From: Paracoccus methylarcula
GTDB lineage: Bacteria > Pseudomonadota > Alphaproteobacteria > Rhodobacterales > Rhodobacteraceae
Assembly: GCF_003007735.2 (NCBI RefSeq)
Contig: NZ_PXNQ02000002.1
Location: forward strand, 372,001-436,000
Length of the DNA: 64,000 bases
Direction: 5' to 3'
Shown here: positions 1 through 9,834 of the stretch, piece after piece
Position numbering within the stretch: the first letter of the stretch is position 1
How the letters are laid out: each line of letters opens with the position of its first letter
Translations under genes and position numbers: made by a program
The notes under the pieces: generated by a model
Seen by the model: only the letters and a program-made list of their open reading frames with translations
The model's database searches: none
Told to the model about the DNA's origin: nothing

Positions 1-183
1 CCCAAGCGCCTCGACCGTCTCGACGGCGCTGGTTTCCAGCGGGTCGAAACCGTGGCGATGGTATATTTCCGCGATACGGTCCAGCATCGCCTTGCGTTCG
101 GTCACATCCGCGCCAAAATAGTCGCGAAAGCCCTTCGGCGTTTCCGCCTTGGGACGGGGTTGTTTCTTTTTATCCTTCGCCAT
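1..183 (-). CDS. hisS: Histidine-tRNA ligase, N-terminal fragment (cut by window edge)
   Basis: Class II aminoacyl-tRNA synthetase charging tRNA-His in the cytoplasm. Only the first 61 residues are visible. After a lysine-rich start ([14 protein letters not shown]) comes [10 protein letters not shown], the motif 1 region entry typical of HisRS, followed by the helix [20 protein letters not shown] and the [11 protein letters not shown] strand that leads to the active site. The ATG at 183 is the only sensible start. The gene runs off the left end, so the catalytic core and anticodon-binding domain are not seen. It is divergent from slyX. Confidence 0.9.
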   Translation of the reverse strand, partial: MAKDKKKQPRPKAETPKGFRDYFGADVTERKAMLDRIAEIYHRHGFDPLETSAVETVEALG

Positions 184-236
184 GGTCCTGCGCCTTTCCG
201 GCCAAATCCGTGGCTGCTCTAACGGAAGGGGGCCAG

Positions 237-455
237 ATGGACAAGCAGCAGCAGGCACGGATCGAGCATCTCGAAGAGGCGCTCGCTCATCTGACGCGCC
301 TGACGGATGATCTCAGCGAGGTCATCGCCCGGCAGGATACCGAGATCGCCCGGCTGACCCGCCGTGTCGAAATGCTGATGCGGGCCGAGGCCGAGCGCGA
401 GGCCGATACCGGCGGCACCGCCCCGCTGGCCGATCAGCGCCCGCCGCATTGGTAA
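237..455 (+). CDS. slyX: SlyX family coiled-coil protein
   Basis: A 72-residue protein made almost entirely of heptad-like helix ([20 protein letters not shown], then [17 protein letters not shown]), ending in the PPHW tail that is diagnostic of SlyX. SlyX proteins are small and widespread; their function is not established. The ATG at 237 is chosen over an in-frame GTG at 210 because a GGAAGGGGG Shine-Dalgarno-like run sits just upstream and because the family starts at this point. It is a single gene, divergent from hisS and followed by a strong hairpin. Confidence 0.85.
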   Translation: MDKQQQARIEHLEEALAHLTRLTDDLSEVIARQDTEIARLTRRVEMLMRAEAEREADTGGTAPLADQRPPHW

Positions 456-492
456 ACGCGTCCCTTTCTTCTTCATGAAAATATCCCGGGGA

Positions 493-529
493 GCGCAGGC
501 CTGTTTCCATCGGGGAAACGGGCCTGCGC
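493..529. terminator. Strong hairpin after slyX, part of a repeated intergenic element
   Basis: Two arms of about 16 bases, GCGCAGGCC-T-GTTTCC and its near-perfect complement, enclose a four-base loop at 509-512. It lies 38 bp after the slyX stop. There is no T-tract, so rho-independent termination is probable but not certain. The flanking sequence (AAATATCCCGGGG before, GGGGGCAGGGCCCCCGG after) resembles the element near 13630-13682. Confidence 0.6.
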
Positions 530-654
530 GGGGGCAGGGCCCCCGGTCTTCGGCGACGGCAAGACTCGCCTGACCGAAATCCCCGCTTTTCCCCGCCTGC
601 CGCATGCGCTAGACCCTGCTGCGGACAATTTTCGGGCAATGGAAGGACCGGTTC

Positions 655-1947
655 ATGGCCAATGTGGTGGTTGTCGGCGCACAATGGGGCGACGAGGGCA
701 AGGGCAAGATCGTCGATTGGCTCAGCGAGCGCGCCGATGTGATCGCGCGGTTTCAGGGCGGCCATAATGCCGGTCATACGCTGGTCATCGGCAATACGGT
801 GTTCAAGCTTTCGCTGCTGCCCTCGGGGATCGTGCGCGAGGGCAAGCTGGCGGTGATCGGCAATGGCGTGGTCCTTGACCCGTGGTCGCTGTTCTCCGAG
901 ATCGACAGGCTGACCGCGCAAGGCGTCGGGATCTCGACCGAGAACCTGATGATCGCCGAGAACACGCCGCTGATCCTGCCGCTGCACCAGGATCTCGACA
1001 AGCTGCGCGAAGAGGCCGCGGGCAAGGCGCGTATCGGCACCACCGGGCGCGGCATCGGCCCGGCCTATGAGGACAAGGTGGGACGCCGCACCATCCGCGT
1101 CGCCGATCTGGGCGATGAAGAGACGCTGGACGCGCGGCTCGACCGGCTTCTGGCCCATCACGACGCGCTGCGGCAGGGGCTGAATGCCGAGCCGATCGAC
1201 CGGGCAAAGCTGAAGGCCATGCTGCAGGAGATCGCTCCCAAGCTGCTGCCCTATGCGCAGCCGGTCTGGAAGGTCATGGCCGAGGCGCGCAAATCCGGCA
1301 AGCGGATCCTGTTCGAGGGTGCGCAGGGCTCGCTGCTCGACATCGATTTCGGCACCTATCCCTATGTGACCAGTTCGACCACCATGTCGGGCATGGCTGC
1401 CTCGGGCACCGGGATGGGACCGGGGGCGATCGATTTCGTGCTGGGCATCGTCAAGGCCTATACGACCCGCGTCGGCGAAGGTCCGTTCCCGACCGAGCTT
1501 CACGACGCCGACGGCCAGCGCCTTGGCGAGCGCGGCCATGAATTCGGCACCGTCACCGGGCGTCAGCGGCGCTGTGGCTGGTTCGACGCGGTCCTGGTGC
1601 GCCAGACCTGCGCGATCTCGGGGGTCAATGGCATCGCCCTGACCAAGCTTGACGTGCTGGACGGGTTCGAGAAGCTGAAAATCTGCGTCGGCTACGAGAT
1701 CGACGGCAAGCAATATGACTACCTGCCGACCGCCGCCGCATTGCAGGCGAAGGTCACGCCGATCTATGAAGAAATGGACGGCTGGCAGGAATCGACCGCC
1801 GGTGCGCGAAGCTGGGCCGACCTGCCCGCCGAGGCGGTGAAATATGTCCGCCGCGTCGAGGAACTGATCCAATGCCCGGTCGCCTTGCTGTCCACCAGCC
1901 CCGAGCGTGACGACACGATCCTCGTAACCGATCCGTTCGCCGACTGA
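655..1947 (+). CDS. purA: Adenylosuccinate synthetase
   Basis: Catalyses GTP-dependent condensation of IMP and aspartate to adenylosuccinate, the first committed step to AMP. The product has 430 residues, the normal bacterial length. The GTP-binding loop GDEGKGK lies at residues 12-18, followed by the IMP-binding GGHNAGHT, the [14 protein letters not shown] segment, the [19 protein letters not shown] motif and, near the C-terminus, the aspartate loop [11 protein letters not shown]. The ATG at 655 gives the canonical [15 protein letters not shown] start. The gene appears monocistronic. Confidence 0.97.
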   Translation: MANVVVVGAQWGDEGKGKIVDWLSERADVIARFQGGHNAGHTLVIGNTVFKLSLLPSGIVREGKLAVIGNGVVLDPWSLFSEIDRLTAQGVGISTENLMIAENTPLILPLHQDLDKLREEAAGKARIGTTGRGIGPAYEDKVGRRTIRVADLGDEETLDARLDRLLAHHDALRQGLNAEPIDRAKLKAMLQEIAPKLLPYAQPVWKVMAEARKSGKRILFEGAQGSLLDIDFGTYPYVTSSTTMSGMAASGTGMGPGAIDFVLGIVKAYTTRVGEGPFPTELHDADGQRLGERGHEFGTVTGRQRRCGWFDAVLVRQTCAISGVNGIALTKLDVLDGFEKLKICVGYEIDGKQYDYLPTAAALQAKVTPIYEEMDGWQESTAGARSWADLPAEAVKYVRRVEELIQCPVALLSTSPERDDTILVTDPFAD

Positions 1948-2056
1948 TCGGGGCAGGGAGGCGGGACGAACCGGCTGGTTCGCCTCACCTTCGGACTCGA
2001 TTTCCCTGTCCCGTCAGCTATACGGATATCAGAACATCGCCCGGAGCGGATCGGAA

Positions 2057-2278
2057 ATGAAGAAATCGAATGCCGTCCTGATCCTGCTGCTTGTCCTCGA
2101 ACTCCTGCTGGTGCTGGGGACGTGGTTCCTGGTCTCGCAGATCCGCTCTGGCGCATGGGGAGAATGGGATGAGCCGGAGGCGTTGAAACGCCTGATGACC
2201 GTGGCGTTCGGTGCCGCGCCATTGATCGCCATCCCCTTCGTGATCATCATTTTCTCGTTGCGCCGCAAGGGACAATGA
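2057..2278 (+). CDS. Small two-span membrane protein, unknown function
   Basis: A 73-residue protein with two hydrophobic helices: LILLLVLELLLVLGTWFLV near the N-terminus and FGAAPLIAIPFVIIIFSL near the C-terminus, the latter followed by a basic RRKGQ tail. A CGGA-rich stretch upstream of the ATG may serve as ribosome-binding site. I do not recognise a family. It sits between purA and the DUF2842 gene with a short gap on each side, so it may be co-transcribed with the latter. Confidence 0.6.
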   Translation: MKKSNAVLILLLVLELLLVLGTWFLVSQIRSGAWGEWDEPEALKRLMTVAFGAAPLIAIPFVIIIFSLRRKGQ

Positions 2279-2360
2279 GCGAAGCGGTAAGTAAAAAGAG
2301 ACCACCGGTCCCGGTGATCCGGACCGGCCAACGAAGGCGGCGATGGCAAGGTATGACTGC

Positions 2361-2573
2361 ATGGACCTGAAAACCCGCAAACGCCTGTCGATCCTGGTCC
2401 TGGTGCTGGGGCTGCCGGCCTATATCATCGTGGCGGTGACGCTGGCGAACTGGCTGGATGCGCGTTTCGGGCGGCAGCCGATCTGGATCGAGTTGCTGGT
2501 CTATATCGGTCTTGGCATCATCTGGATCCTGCCGCTGAAACGCCTGTTCACCGGGATCGGCCGGGACGAATGA
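2361..2573 (+). CDS. DUF2842 family small membrane protein
   Basis: A 70-residue inner-membrane protein with two transmembrane helices (LSILVLVLGLPAYIIVAVTL and WIELLVYIGLGIIWILPL), starting MDLKTRKR. The LPAY...VTLANW...G.IWILPLK pattern matches DUF2842, a family of unknown function common in alphaproteobacteria. The ATG at 2361 is preferred over an in-frame ATG at 2343 because family members begin with MDLKTRK. Its stop overlaps the start of the thiamine pyrophosphokinase gene (ATGA), so the two are translationally coupled. Confidence 0.75.
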   Translation: MDLKTRKRLSILVLVLGLPAYIIVAVTLANWLDARFGRQPIWIELLVYIGLGIIWILPLKRLFTGIGRDE

Positions 2574-3235
2574 TCCCGCCGCTGGTGATATCGGAGAGGG
2601 GGGTGACGGTCGTCGGTGGCGGAGCGATCCGCCCGGTCGAGCTGATGACCGCGCTGAGCCTTGCTCCGACCATGGTGGCCGCCGACGGGGGCGCGGACCG
2701 GGCGCTTTCGCTCGGGCAGGCCCCGGATTGGGTGATCGGGGATCTGGACAGCATCAGCAGCGCCGCGCGCGAGATTATCCCGGCCGAGCGTATCGTCCAT
2801 GTGGCCGAACAGGACAGCACCGATTTCTCCAAATGCCTGACCCGGATCGCGTCGCCCTTCGTGCTTGCGGTCGGGTTCTCGGGGCTGCGGCTGGATCACA
2901 CCTTGGCGGTGTTGACGGCGCTGGTGAATATTCGCCGCCCGCCGGCGATCATGCTCAATTCCGAGGATATCGTCCTGGTGGCTCCGCCGCGCCTGACCCT
3001 GCCGCTGATGCCGGGCACGCGGGTTTCGCTGTATCCGATGGGACCGGCGCGCGGGGTGAGCACGGGGCTTGAATGGCCCATCGAGGGAATCGATTTCGCC
3101 CCCGGCATGCGGGTGGGAACCTCGAACCGTGCGACCGGACTGGTGACGCTGCGGCTCGAAGGGCAGATGTTGCTCATCCTGCCGCGGGAAACGCTGATGA
3201 CGGTGCTGACGGCCTTGCGATTGCCGAAAGGCTAG
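2570..3235 (+). CDS. Thiamine pyrophosphokinase
   Basis: Transfers pyrophosphate from ATP to thiamine to make thiamine diphosphate. The 221-residue length is typical. Family signatures: AADGGADRAL (substrate/metal site), VIGDLDSI, EQDSTDFSKCL (the D-x-T-D acidic motif) and RLDHTLAVL. The C-terminal half (PMGPARGVSTGLEWPI and TSNRATG) is the beta-sandwich thiamine-binding domain. The ATG overlaps the DUF2842 stop. Bacterial members are called thiN or tnr3-like; I leave the symbol blank. Confidence 0.88.
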   Translation: MIPPLVISERGVTVVGGGAIRPVELMTALSLAPTMVAADGGADRALSLGQAPDWVIGDLDSISSAAREIIPAERIVHVAEQDSTDFSKCLTRIASPFVLAVGFSGLRLDHTLAVLTALVNIRRPPAIMLNSEDIVLVAPPRLTLPLMPGTRVSLYPMGPARGVSTGLEWPIEGIDFAPGMRVGTSNRATGLVTLRLEGQMLLILPRETLMTVLTALRLPKG

Positions 3236-3316
3236 GGAAGCCCATCACGGACCCGTGCGGCGGTTGCCGTGCCGTGCCGGATGGCTTATCTGCAGGGGCG
3301 AAACCCGGAGGCTGTG

Positions 3317-4441
3317 ATGTCGCTGAACCCGATCCGTCCATGGCGCAATATCGAGCGGCGGAAATCCCGCCAGATCATGGTGGGCTCCGTGCCGGTCGGC
3401 GGCGACGCCCCGATATCCGTGCAGACCATGACCAATACCGATGGCCATGACGTGCGGGCCACGCTGGACCAGGTGATCCGCGCCGCCGATGCGGGGGCGG
3501 ATATCGTGCGTATCTCGGCCCCCGACCAGGAGACGACACGGGCATTGAAGGAAATCTGCCGCGAAAGCCCGGTGCCGATCGTCGCCGACATCCATTTCCA
3601 CTACAAGCGCGCCATCGAGGCGGCCGAGGCGGGCGTGGCCTGCCTGCGGATCAATCCCGGCAATATCGGCAGTGCCGAGCGGGTGCGCGAGGTCATCCGG
3701 GCCGCGCGCGATCATGGCTGTTCGATGCGGATCGGGGTGAATGCCGGCTCTCTGGAAAAGCACCTGCTGGAGAAATATGGCGAGCCCTGCCCTGATGCCA
3801 TGGTCGAATCCGGGTTGGATCATATCAAGATATTGCAGGACAACGATTTTCACGAGTTCAAGATCAGCGTGAAGGCATCGGATGTCTTTCTTGCCGCCAC
3901 CGCCTATCAACAATTGGCCGAGGCGACCGACGCGCCGATCCATCTGGGCATCACCGAAGCAGGCGGTTTCGTCGGCGGCACGGTGAAATCGGCCATCGGA
4001 TTGGGCAACCTGCTGTGGATGGGCATCGGAGACACGATCCGCGTCAGCCTGTCCGCCGATCCGGTCGAAGAGGTGAAGGTCGGCTTCGAGATCCTGAAAT
4101 CACTGGGCTTGCGGACGCGCGGGGTGCAGATCATCTCTTGCCCTTCCTGCGCGCGTCAGGGCTTTGACGTCATCAAGACGGTGGAAAAGCTGGAACAGCG
4201 GCTGGAGCATATCAAGACCCCGATGAGCCTCTCGATCATCGGCTGCGTGGTGAACGGGCCGGGCGAGGCGCTGATGACCGATATCGGCTTTACCGGCGGC
4301 GGCGCGGGAAGCGGCATGGTCTACATGGCCGGACGCCAAAGCCACAAGATGGGCAATGAGCAGATGATCGACCATATCGTGCAACTGGTCGAGGAACGCG
4401 CCGCGAAGATCGAGGCGGAAGCGGCGGGAACCCCCGCCTGA
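3317..4441 (+). CDS. ispG: 4-hydroxy-3-methylbut-2-enyl diphosphate synthase (flavodoxin)
   Basis: Penultimate enzyme of the MEP isoprenoid pathway: reductive conversion of MEcPP to HMBPP using a [4Fe-4S] cluster. The product has 374 residues. Features seen: the N-terminal TIM-barrel opening [34 protein letters not shown], and the C-terminal cluster-binding CPSCARQ and later GCVVNGPGE. The ATG at 3317 has GGAG seven bases upstream and gives the expected [12 protein letters not shown] start; an upstream in-frame GTG at 3269 has no such support. Confidence 0.95.
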   Translation: MSLNPIRPWRNIERRKSRQIMVGSVPVGGDAPISVQTMTNTDGHDVRATLDQVIRAADAGADIVRISAPDQETTRALKEICRESPVPIVADIHFHYKRAIEAAEAGVACLRINPGNIGSAERVREVIRAARDHGCSMRIGVNAGSLEKHLLEKYGEPCPDAMVESGLDHIKILQDNDFHEFKISVKASDVFLAATAYQQLAEATDAPIHLGITEAGGFVGGTVKSAIGLGNLLWMGIGDTIRVSLSADPVEEVKVGFEILKSLGLRTRGVQIISCPSCARQGFDVIKTVEKLEQRLEHIKTPMSLSIIGCVVNGPGEALMTDIGFTGGGAGSGMVYMAGRQSHKMGNEQMIDHIVQLVEERAAKIEAEAAGTPA

Positions 4442-4719
4442 TAATTCAGCCGGGTTATTCGCTTTTGAAAAGCGTTTAATATTATCTCGGAAGGTCCCGC
4501 GGGTCTTCTGAAATCTGAATTATTGGTTAATGTATACAAATTTCTTTAAATTTTAGCGAAGCAATGCTATCGTGCCTTACATGACAAAAATTGAAAGGAA
4601 TTTCCGGAGAGTTCGGAAGTCGTAATTCACGTAAAGCGCGAAAATACGGATATTCACCAGCCTGATGGTTGTAACCGGGCGGATGCCGTCGGTTTGTTAT
4701 CGAGTAAAGGGTTTGTTTC
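4442..4719. other. AT-rich intergenic region with a weak terminator-like hairpin
   Basis: No gene seen. The stretch is clearly more AT-rich than its neighbours. A short hairpin, CGCTT/AAGCG at 4460-4474 followed by TTTAATATT, could terminate ispG. Runs such as TTGGTTAATGTATACAAAT near 4523 could contain a promoter for the downstream Hint gene, but no clear -35/-10 pair stands out. Confidence 0.4.
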
Positions 4720-6578
4720 ATGGAAGATAATCTCACGCTGACGGATTCCGTCACTGACCAGGATAATCCCGCATATGAGCTGAACGGGGTATTCGCGGTT
4801 ACCAGCGCCAAGGTCGGGGACGTGACCGTCGTCATCGGCGGATCGCATGATGGCGAAGGCGGGCTGAGCGCGTTCGTGCTGGACAGCGAAACCGGCGAAT
4901 TGTCGCAAACGGCGCCGAATGCCAATGTCCATGTGGACCAGCTGCGGCCCGAGGCATTGTCGGTGGTGACGACCTCGCAGGGAACCTTCCTCTACGCGGC
5001 TGGTGAGAATGACGGTCTCTGGGTATATGAGATCGACGAGAATGGCGGATTGACGCAATTGCCGTCTTCCGGGCCCGGTCAGGCAAATTATGGCAGCGAT
5101 CCCGGCGACAACAACCTGCGCAATATCGAGGCGATGACGCCGCTGACAGGCGAGGACGGGCATCAATATCTTCTGAATACCAGCATCAATGACCGCGATT
5201 TGACCTTGTGGCAGATCGCCGAAGACGGAACGCTGACCCAGGCCGAGAAGGTGGATGATGACGGAACCCTGCAAATTGACGACGTGCGCGGCGCTGATGT
5301 CGTCAATGTCGCCGGCCGGGATTTTGCAATCGTCGGTGGAGGCGAAGACGGTGTCAGCGTGTTTCACGTCGATGCCGACGGGAAATTGCAGAACAGCTAT
5401 AACATCCATGACAATCAGTCAGATGGCAGGGATGGCGAGGGTAATATCATTTCCGGAAACGGGGTTGCTGCGACCGAGTTGAACGATATCGACTGGATCA
5501 CCACGACCACGACACCATCCGGTGCGGGATATGTCTATGTGGGCGGGCAAGATAACGGAATCACGGTTTTCGGGATCGATGCCGATGGCAAGTTGTCCGT
5601 TGTCCAGAACCTGGGAAACGGGACCTACACCGATGCGCAGGGAAACGAGGTGAATATCAGTCTCGGTAACCTGCGCGGCGCAGATGTCGCCGGGTTCGGT
5701 GAGACCAGACATTGGTTGTGGGATCATACGGGGATCAGGCGCTCTATTCGTTCCAGATTGATCCGGAGAGCGGAGAACTGATATTCGCCAATAAACTTGA
5801 CGCGCAGACGGCTGACCAGGAGGCCGGTCCGGGCGTCGGCACCGTGGAATCGGTCCATGCAACGGGGACTTATCTTGTTACCGGCTCGGGTAACGATTCC
5901 CTGGATATATACAAGGCAGCGGTCTGCTATTGCAAAGGAACCATGATCCGGACCGCCCGGGGCCAAGTGCCGGTGGAAGAGCTGGAAGTCGGAGAACTCG
6001 TGGACACGCTGGACGGCGGCTTTCAACCTGTCAGGTGGATCGGGCACAGGCATTTCACGCGAGAGGATTTACGGAACAATCCAAAATTATATCCCGTGCG
6101 GATCGAGAATGGTGCGATTGGACCGCAAAACCCATCGAAAACCCTTTATGTTTCTCGCCAGCATTGTATCTACGTCAATTCAAAAATCGTTAAACGTGTA
6201 TTGGGTGTGACCGAGGCGCTGCTTCCTGCAATCAAGTTGATCGATTTGCCCGGAGTGTTTATCGATCAGGAAGTCCAGCATGTCGATTATTTCCACATTC
6301 TCCTGGATAATCATCAGGTCGTCTTCGCGAATGATCTTCCGGCCGAGTCATTATATCTGGGAGAGCAGGCACTCATTTCTCTCGGTGACGAAGCAAGGGA
6401 GGAATTGATCACGATTTTCCCCGATCTCTTCGATCCGAAGAATGAGATTCTGCTCGCAAGGCCCCGGGTTCAAAGAAAGAAGCCGATCGCCGATCTCATC
6501 AGGAAATCTCTGAAGAACAATCAAAGCCTGCTGAGAGGTGACAGCCAGCCCCGCGATGCCGGGCATGTCTCGATATGA
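4720..6578 (+). CDS. Beta-propeller plus Hint-domain protein, frameshifted near 5705
   Basis: Residues 1 to about 400 show repeated blade-like units (GGLSAFVLDSETGELSQ, DGLWVYEIDENGGLTQL, GVSVFHVDADGKLQN, GITVFGIDADGKLSV, ALYSFQIDPESGELIF), like lactonase-type propellers. The last 210 residues begin CYCKGTMIRTARGQVPVEEL and continue with a VRWIGHR block and LYVSRQHCIYV, the Hint_2 (hedgehog/intein) fold typical of Rhodobacterales secreted proteins. The reading frame breaks between 5700 and 5712. Restoring one base (for example CC to CCC at 5705) gives GETQTLVVGSYGD and a continuous product of 619 residues. Secretion by a type I system is plausible but no signal is obvious. The exact function is unknown. 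Confidence 0.75.
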
Positions 6579-6587
6579 TATGCGATA

Positions 6588-6608
6588 ACCGGGGGGTTAT
6601 CCCCCGGT
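6588..6608. terminator. Hairpin between convergent genes
   Basis: ACCGGGGG and CCCCCGGT enclose a five-base loop. The hairpin sits ten bases after the Hint gene stop and overlaps the last codons of moaA on the other strand, so it may serve both genes. No T-tract. Confidence 0.55.
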
Positions 6609-7610
6609 ATGGCTCATATGCCGGGTCATCTGGCCGGCCACCGTCTGGCGTGAATAGTCGAAATCATGGCCCTTGGGCTTGCGGGCGATGGCCGCGCGGA
6701 TGGCGTTACGCAGCGCCGCATCGTCTTCGGAGGCGCGCAGCGGCGCGCGCAGATCGGCCTGATCCTCTTGTCCGAGGCACATGTACAATTCGCCCGTGCA
6801 GGTGACGCGCACGCGGTTGCAGCTTTCACAGAAATTATGGGTCAGCGGGGTGATGAAGCCGATTTTCTGCCCGGTTTCCTGCAGGCGGACATAGCGCGCG
6901 GGTCCTCCGGTCCGTTCTGCCAGATCGAGCAGGGTGAAACGCTCGGACAACTGGGCGCGAAGATCGGTCAGCGGCCAGTATTGGTCCAGCCGGTCCTCAT
7001 TGCCGAGATCGCCCATCGGCATGACCTCGATGAAGGTCAGGTCATGACCCTCGTCACCGCACCATTTCACCAGGTCGAACAACTCCGAATCATTCACGCC
7101 CTTCAGGGCCACGGCGTTGATCTTGACCCGCAACCCCGCGGCCTGCGCGGCCTTGATCCCCTCCAGCACCTGCGGCAGGCGGCCCCAACGTGTGATTTCG
7201 GCGAATTTCCCGGCATCCAGCGTGTCGAGAGAGACATTCACCCGCCGCACGCCGCAATCGACCAGTTCGCTGGCGAAGCGGCCAAGCTGGCTGCCATTGG
7301 TGGTCAAGGTCAGCTCGTCCAGGCCCTCGCCCAGATGACGCGACATCTGCTGGAAGAACCCCATGATACCGCGCCTGACCAGCGGCTCTCCGCCGGTGAT
7401 GCGCAGCTTGCGGACTCCAAGCCCGACGAAGACCGAGCAGAGTCGGTCCAGCTCCTCCAGCGTCAGCAGCTCGGCCTTGGGCAGGAATTGCATATGCTCG
7501 GCCATGCAATAGACGCAGCGAAAGTCGCAGCGATCCGTGACCGATACCCGCAAATAGGTAATCGGCCGTGCAAATGGGTCGATAAGAGGAGGGGAAGCCG
7601 CATGGGTCAT
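6597..7610 (-). CDS. moaA: GTP 3',8-cyclase (molybdenum cofactor biosynthesis)
   Basis: Radical SAM enzyme converting GTP to 3',8-cyclo-GTP, the first step of molybdopterin synthesis. The product has 337 residues. The SAM cluster motif CxxxCxxC is at Cys28, Cys32 and Cys35; the second cluster uses C-x2-C-x13-C in [32 protein letters not shown] binds SAM, and the protein ends with the conserved Gly-Gly needed for activity. It stands alone here, without other moa genes nearby. Confidence 0.96.
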   Translation of the reverse strand: MTHAASPPLIDPFARPITYLRVSVTDRCDFRCVYCMAEHMQFLPKAELLTLEELDRLCSVFVGLGVRKLRITGGEPLVRRGIMGFFQQMSRHLGEGLDELTLTTNGSQLGRFASELVDCGVRRVNVSLDTLDAGKFAEITRWGRLPQVLEGIKAAQAAGLRVKINAVALKGVNDSELFDLVKWCGDEGHDLTFIEVMPMGDLGNEDRLDQYWPLTDLRAQLSERFTLLDLAERTGGPARYVRLQETGQKIGFITPLTHNFCESCNRVRVTCTGELYMCLGQEDQADLRAPLRASEDDAALRNAIRAAIARKPKGHDFDYSRQTVAGQMTRHMSHTGG

Positions 7611-7736
7611 GGGATCAATCTAGTAATTTCGCATTTGATGCACAAGCTTCCGCCGATCACGCGACCGCTTATGGACGGCGCGAGTTGTCGCGGGCTAATC
7701 TGCGGACGAGTTCGAAATTCGAGGAGTGTCATTTCC

Positions 7737-8264
7737 ATGAGCATGTTGAAAGCCGGTTTGGCGGCAAGTCTTTCCCTGCTGGTTCTTGCTGGCTGCGATC
7801 TGTCCAGAACGGGGACGGCCACGACCGGGCGCCCGGCGCAATCCGCGAAACCGGGCGAGGTCGAGACGCAATTGTCCAGCGAACAGCTTGCTGCCGTCAC
7901 TGCGGTCACCCGCGCACCTTCGCCCCGGCCGGCTGCGCGGGCAACTCCGGCCCAGCTGGACACCACCACGGCAGAGCAGAAGGCGGCGGCTGCCAAGGCT
8001 CCGGAAACCAGCGAGGTCAAACTGGGCACCACCGTCGCCTCGCTCGGGAACCCGACCGAGGGTGGGTTCTGGATCAAGACCCCGCTGGTCAAGGCGCGTG
8101 GCGTCGGCCGGATCCGGAATCCCGAGAACGGCAAATCCGCCAAGGTCGATCTGATTCCGCTGGATGCCCCGGCTAGCGGCGGCAGCCAGGTCTCGTTGCC
8201 GGCCCTGCAACTGATCGGGGTGTCGCTGACCGATCTGCCGGTGATCGAAGTGTTCAAATCCTGA
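7737..8264 (+). CDS. Conserved Rhodobacterales lipoprotein
   Basis: A 175-residue protein with a lipoprotein signal peptide (hydrophobic run then LVLAGC, lipid on Cys20 or so), a low-complexity Ala/Pro/Thr linker, and a compact C-terminal domain (LGTTVASLGNPTEGGFWIKT, then ARGVGRIRNPENGKSAKVDL). The ATG at 7737 has GAGGAG upstream. Homologues in this order are often labelled with enzyme names that the sequence does not support. I regard it as an envelope protein of unknown function. Confidence 0.7.
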   Translation: MSMLKAGLAASLSLLVLAGCDLSRTGTATTGRPAQSAKPGEVETQLSSEQLAAVTAVTRAPSPRPAARATPAQLDTTTAEQKAAAAKAPETSEVKLGTTVASLGNPTEGGFWIKTPLVKARGVGRIRNPENGKSAKVDLIPLDAPASGGSQVSLPALQLIGVSLTDLPVIEVFKS

Positions 8265-8388
8265 CAAGGCGGGAAGAGGGGCGTTCCCGGCCCTGACCTG
8301 AATCGGCCCCGGCCGCCGCCGCAAGAAGATGGTGGCGGCAGCGGCATGTCAGCGCTAAAAGGCGGGCATAATCACTGAGGTGCCTCCG

Positions 8389-9729
8389 ATGTCACATTCC
8401 TCCGACCCGCAACCCATGACTTCCCGCCGCAGCGGCCCCTTGACCGGCGAGGCGCAGGTTCCCGGCGACAAGTCGATCAGTCATCGCGCGCTGATCCTTG
8501 GTGCCCTATCGGTCGGCGAGACGCGGATCACCGGGCTGCTCGAAGGGCAGGATGTGCTGGACACGGCCAGGGCCATGGCGGCCTTCGGAGCGCAGGTCGA
8601 ACGGCTCGGGCCGGGGGAATGGTCGGTGCATGGCGTCGGCGTGGGCGGCTTTGCCGCGCCGGAATCCGTCATCGATTGCGGCAATTCCGGAACCGGTGTG
8701 CGGCTGATCATGGGGGCGATGGCGACGACCCCGATTACCGCGACATTCACCGGCGATGCCAGCCTGTCGCGCCGCCCGATGGCGCGGGTCACGGTGCCGC
8801 TGGCGCAATTCGGCGCCGAGATCGCTGCGCGCGAGGGGGATTGCCTGCCGATCACCATCAGGGGGGCGGCGGATCCGCTGCCACTGCGCTATCGGACCCC
8901 GGTGGCCAGTGCGCAGATCAAATCGGCGGTCCTGCTGGCCGGGCTGAACGCGCCGGGCGAGACGGTAGTGATCGAGGCGGAACCGACCCGCGACCATTCC
9001 GAGCGGATGCTGGCCGGATTCGGCGCTGATATCCGGACGGAGACCACGGCAGAGGGCCATGTGATCACGCTGACCGGCCGGCCCGAGCTGCGCGCCCAGC
9101 CCGTGGCGGTGCCGCGTGATCCGTCCAGCGCCGCTTTCCCGGTGGCCGCGGCGCTGATCGTGCCGGGCTCGGCCATCCGCGTGCCCGGCGTGTCCCGCAA
9201 TCCGACGCGCGACGGGCTTTATGTCACGCTGCTCGAGATGGGCGCGGATATCCGTTTCGAGAATGAGCGCGAGGAAGGCGGAGAGCCTGTCGCCGACCTG
9301 GTCGTGCGCCACGGCCCGCTCAAGGGCGTCAGCGTGCCGCCCGAACGCGCCGCCAGCATGATCGACGAATTCCCGATCCTGTCGGTGATCGCGGCCTTTG
9401 CCGAGGGCCGGACGGTGATGAATGGCGTGGCCGAGCTGCGCGTCAAGGAAAGCGACCGCATCGACGCGATGGCGCGCGGGCTGGAGGCCAATGGCGTCAA
9501 GGTCGAGGAAACGCGGGACAGCATGACGGTTCACGGAATGGCTTCGGTGCCGGGCGGAGGCATGGCGGCTACCCATCTGGATCATCGCATCGCGATGTCC
9601 TTCCTGGTCCTCGGCCTGGCGAGCGAAGCCCCGGTCACGGTGGATGACGGCAGTCCGATCACAACCTCTTTCCCCGATTTCCTGCCGCTGATGCGGGGTT
9701 TGGGTGCTGATATCGGGAAGTCGGATTGA
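8389..9729 (+). CDS. aroA: 3-phosphoshikimate 1-carboxyvinyltransferase (EPSP synthase, class II-like)
   Basis: Shikimate pathway enzyme joining shikimate-3-phosphate and PEP. The product has 446 residues. Signatures: [55 protein letters not shown] and [17 protein letters not shown]. The wording is close to the class II (Agrobacterium CP4-like) branch. At the PEP/glyphosate site it reads GNSGTGVR, with Gly where CP4 has the tolerance-associated Ala. The ATG at 8389 is favoured by GAGG upstream; an in-frame GTG lies at 8380. Confidence 0.95.
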   Translation: MSHSSDPQPMTSRRSGPLTGEAQVPGDKSISHRALILGALSVGETRITGLLEGQDVLDTARAMAAFGAQVERLGPGEWSVHGVGVGGFAAPESVIDCGNSGTGVRLIMGAMATTPITATFTGDASLSRRPMARVTVPLAQFGAEIAAREGDCLPITIRGAADPLPLRYRTPVASAQIKSAVLLAGLNAPGETVVIEAEPTRDHSERMLAGFGADIRTETTAEGHVITLTGRPELRAQPVAVPRDPSSAAFPVAAALIVPGSAIRVPGVSRNPTRDGLYVTLLEMGADIRFENEREEGGEPVADLVVRHGPLKGVSVPPERAASMIDEFPILSVIAAFAEGRTVMNGVAELRVKESDRIDAMARGLEANGVKVEETRDSMTVHGMASVPGGGMAATHLDHRIAMSFLVLGLASEAPVTVDDGSPITTSFPDFLPLMRGLGADIGKSD

Positions 9730-9757
9730 GTAAAACTTTCAGCAGGTTCCCATTGTT

Positions 9758-9775
9758 CATTACGAACATGTAATG
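9758..9775. promoter_or_regulatory. Inverted repeat upstream of the surface-lipoprotein gene
   Basis: CATTAC and GTAATG are separated by six bases. TACAAT at 9778-9783 just downstream could be a -10 element, so a regulator bound here would lie over the -35 region. The repeat does not match the Fur consensus I know. The role is inferred. Confidence 0.35.
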
Positions 9776-9834
9776 CATACAATATGGTGGTGGTTTCCGG
9801 TATGGTGCCACGATTACAGAGTGAGGATTTCTAG

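Noticed and set aside
322-1872. A 516-codon open frame antisense to purA
   Set aside because: purA is unambiguous on the plus strand and the antisense protein has no recognisable domain.
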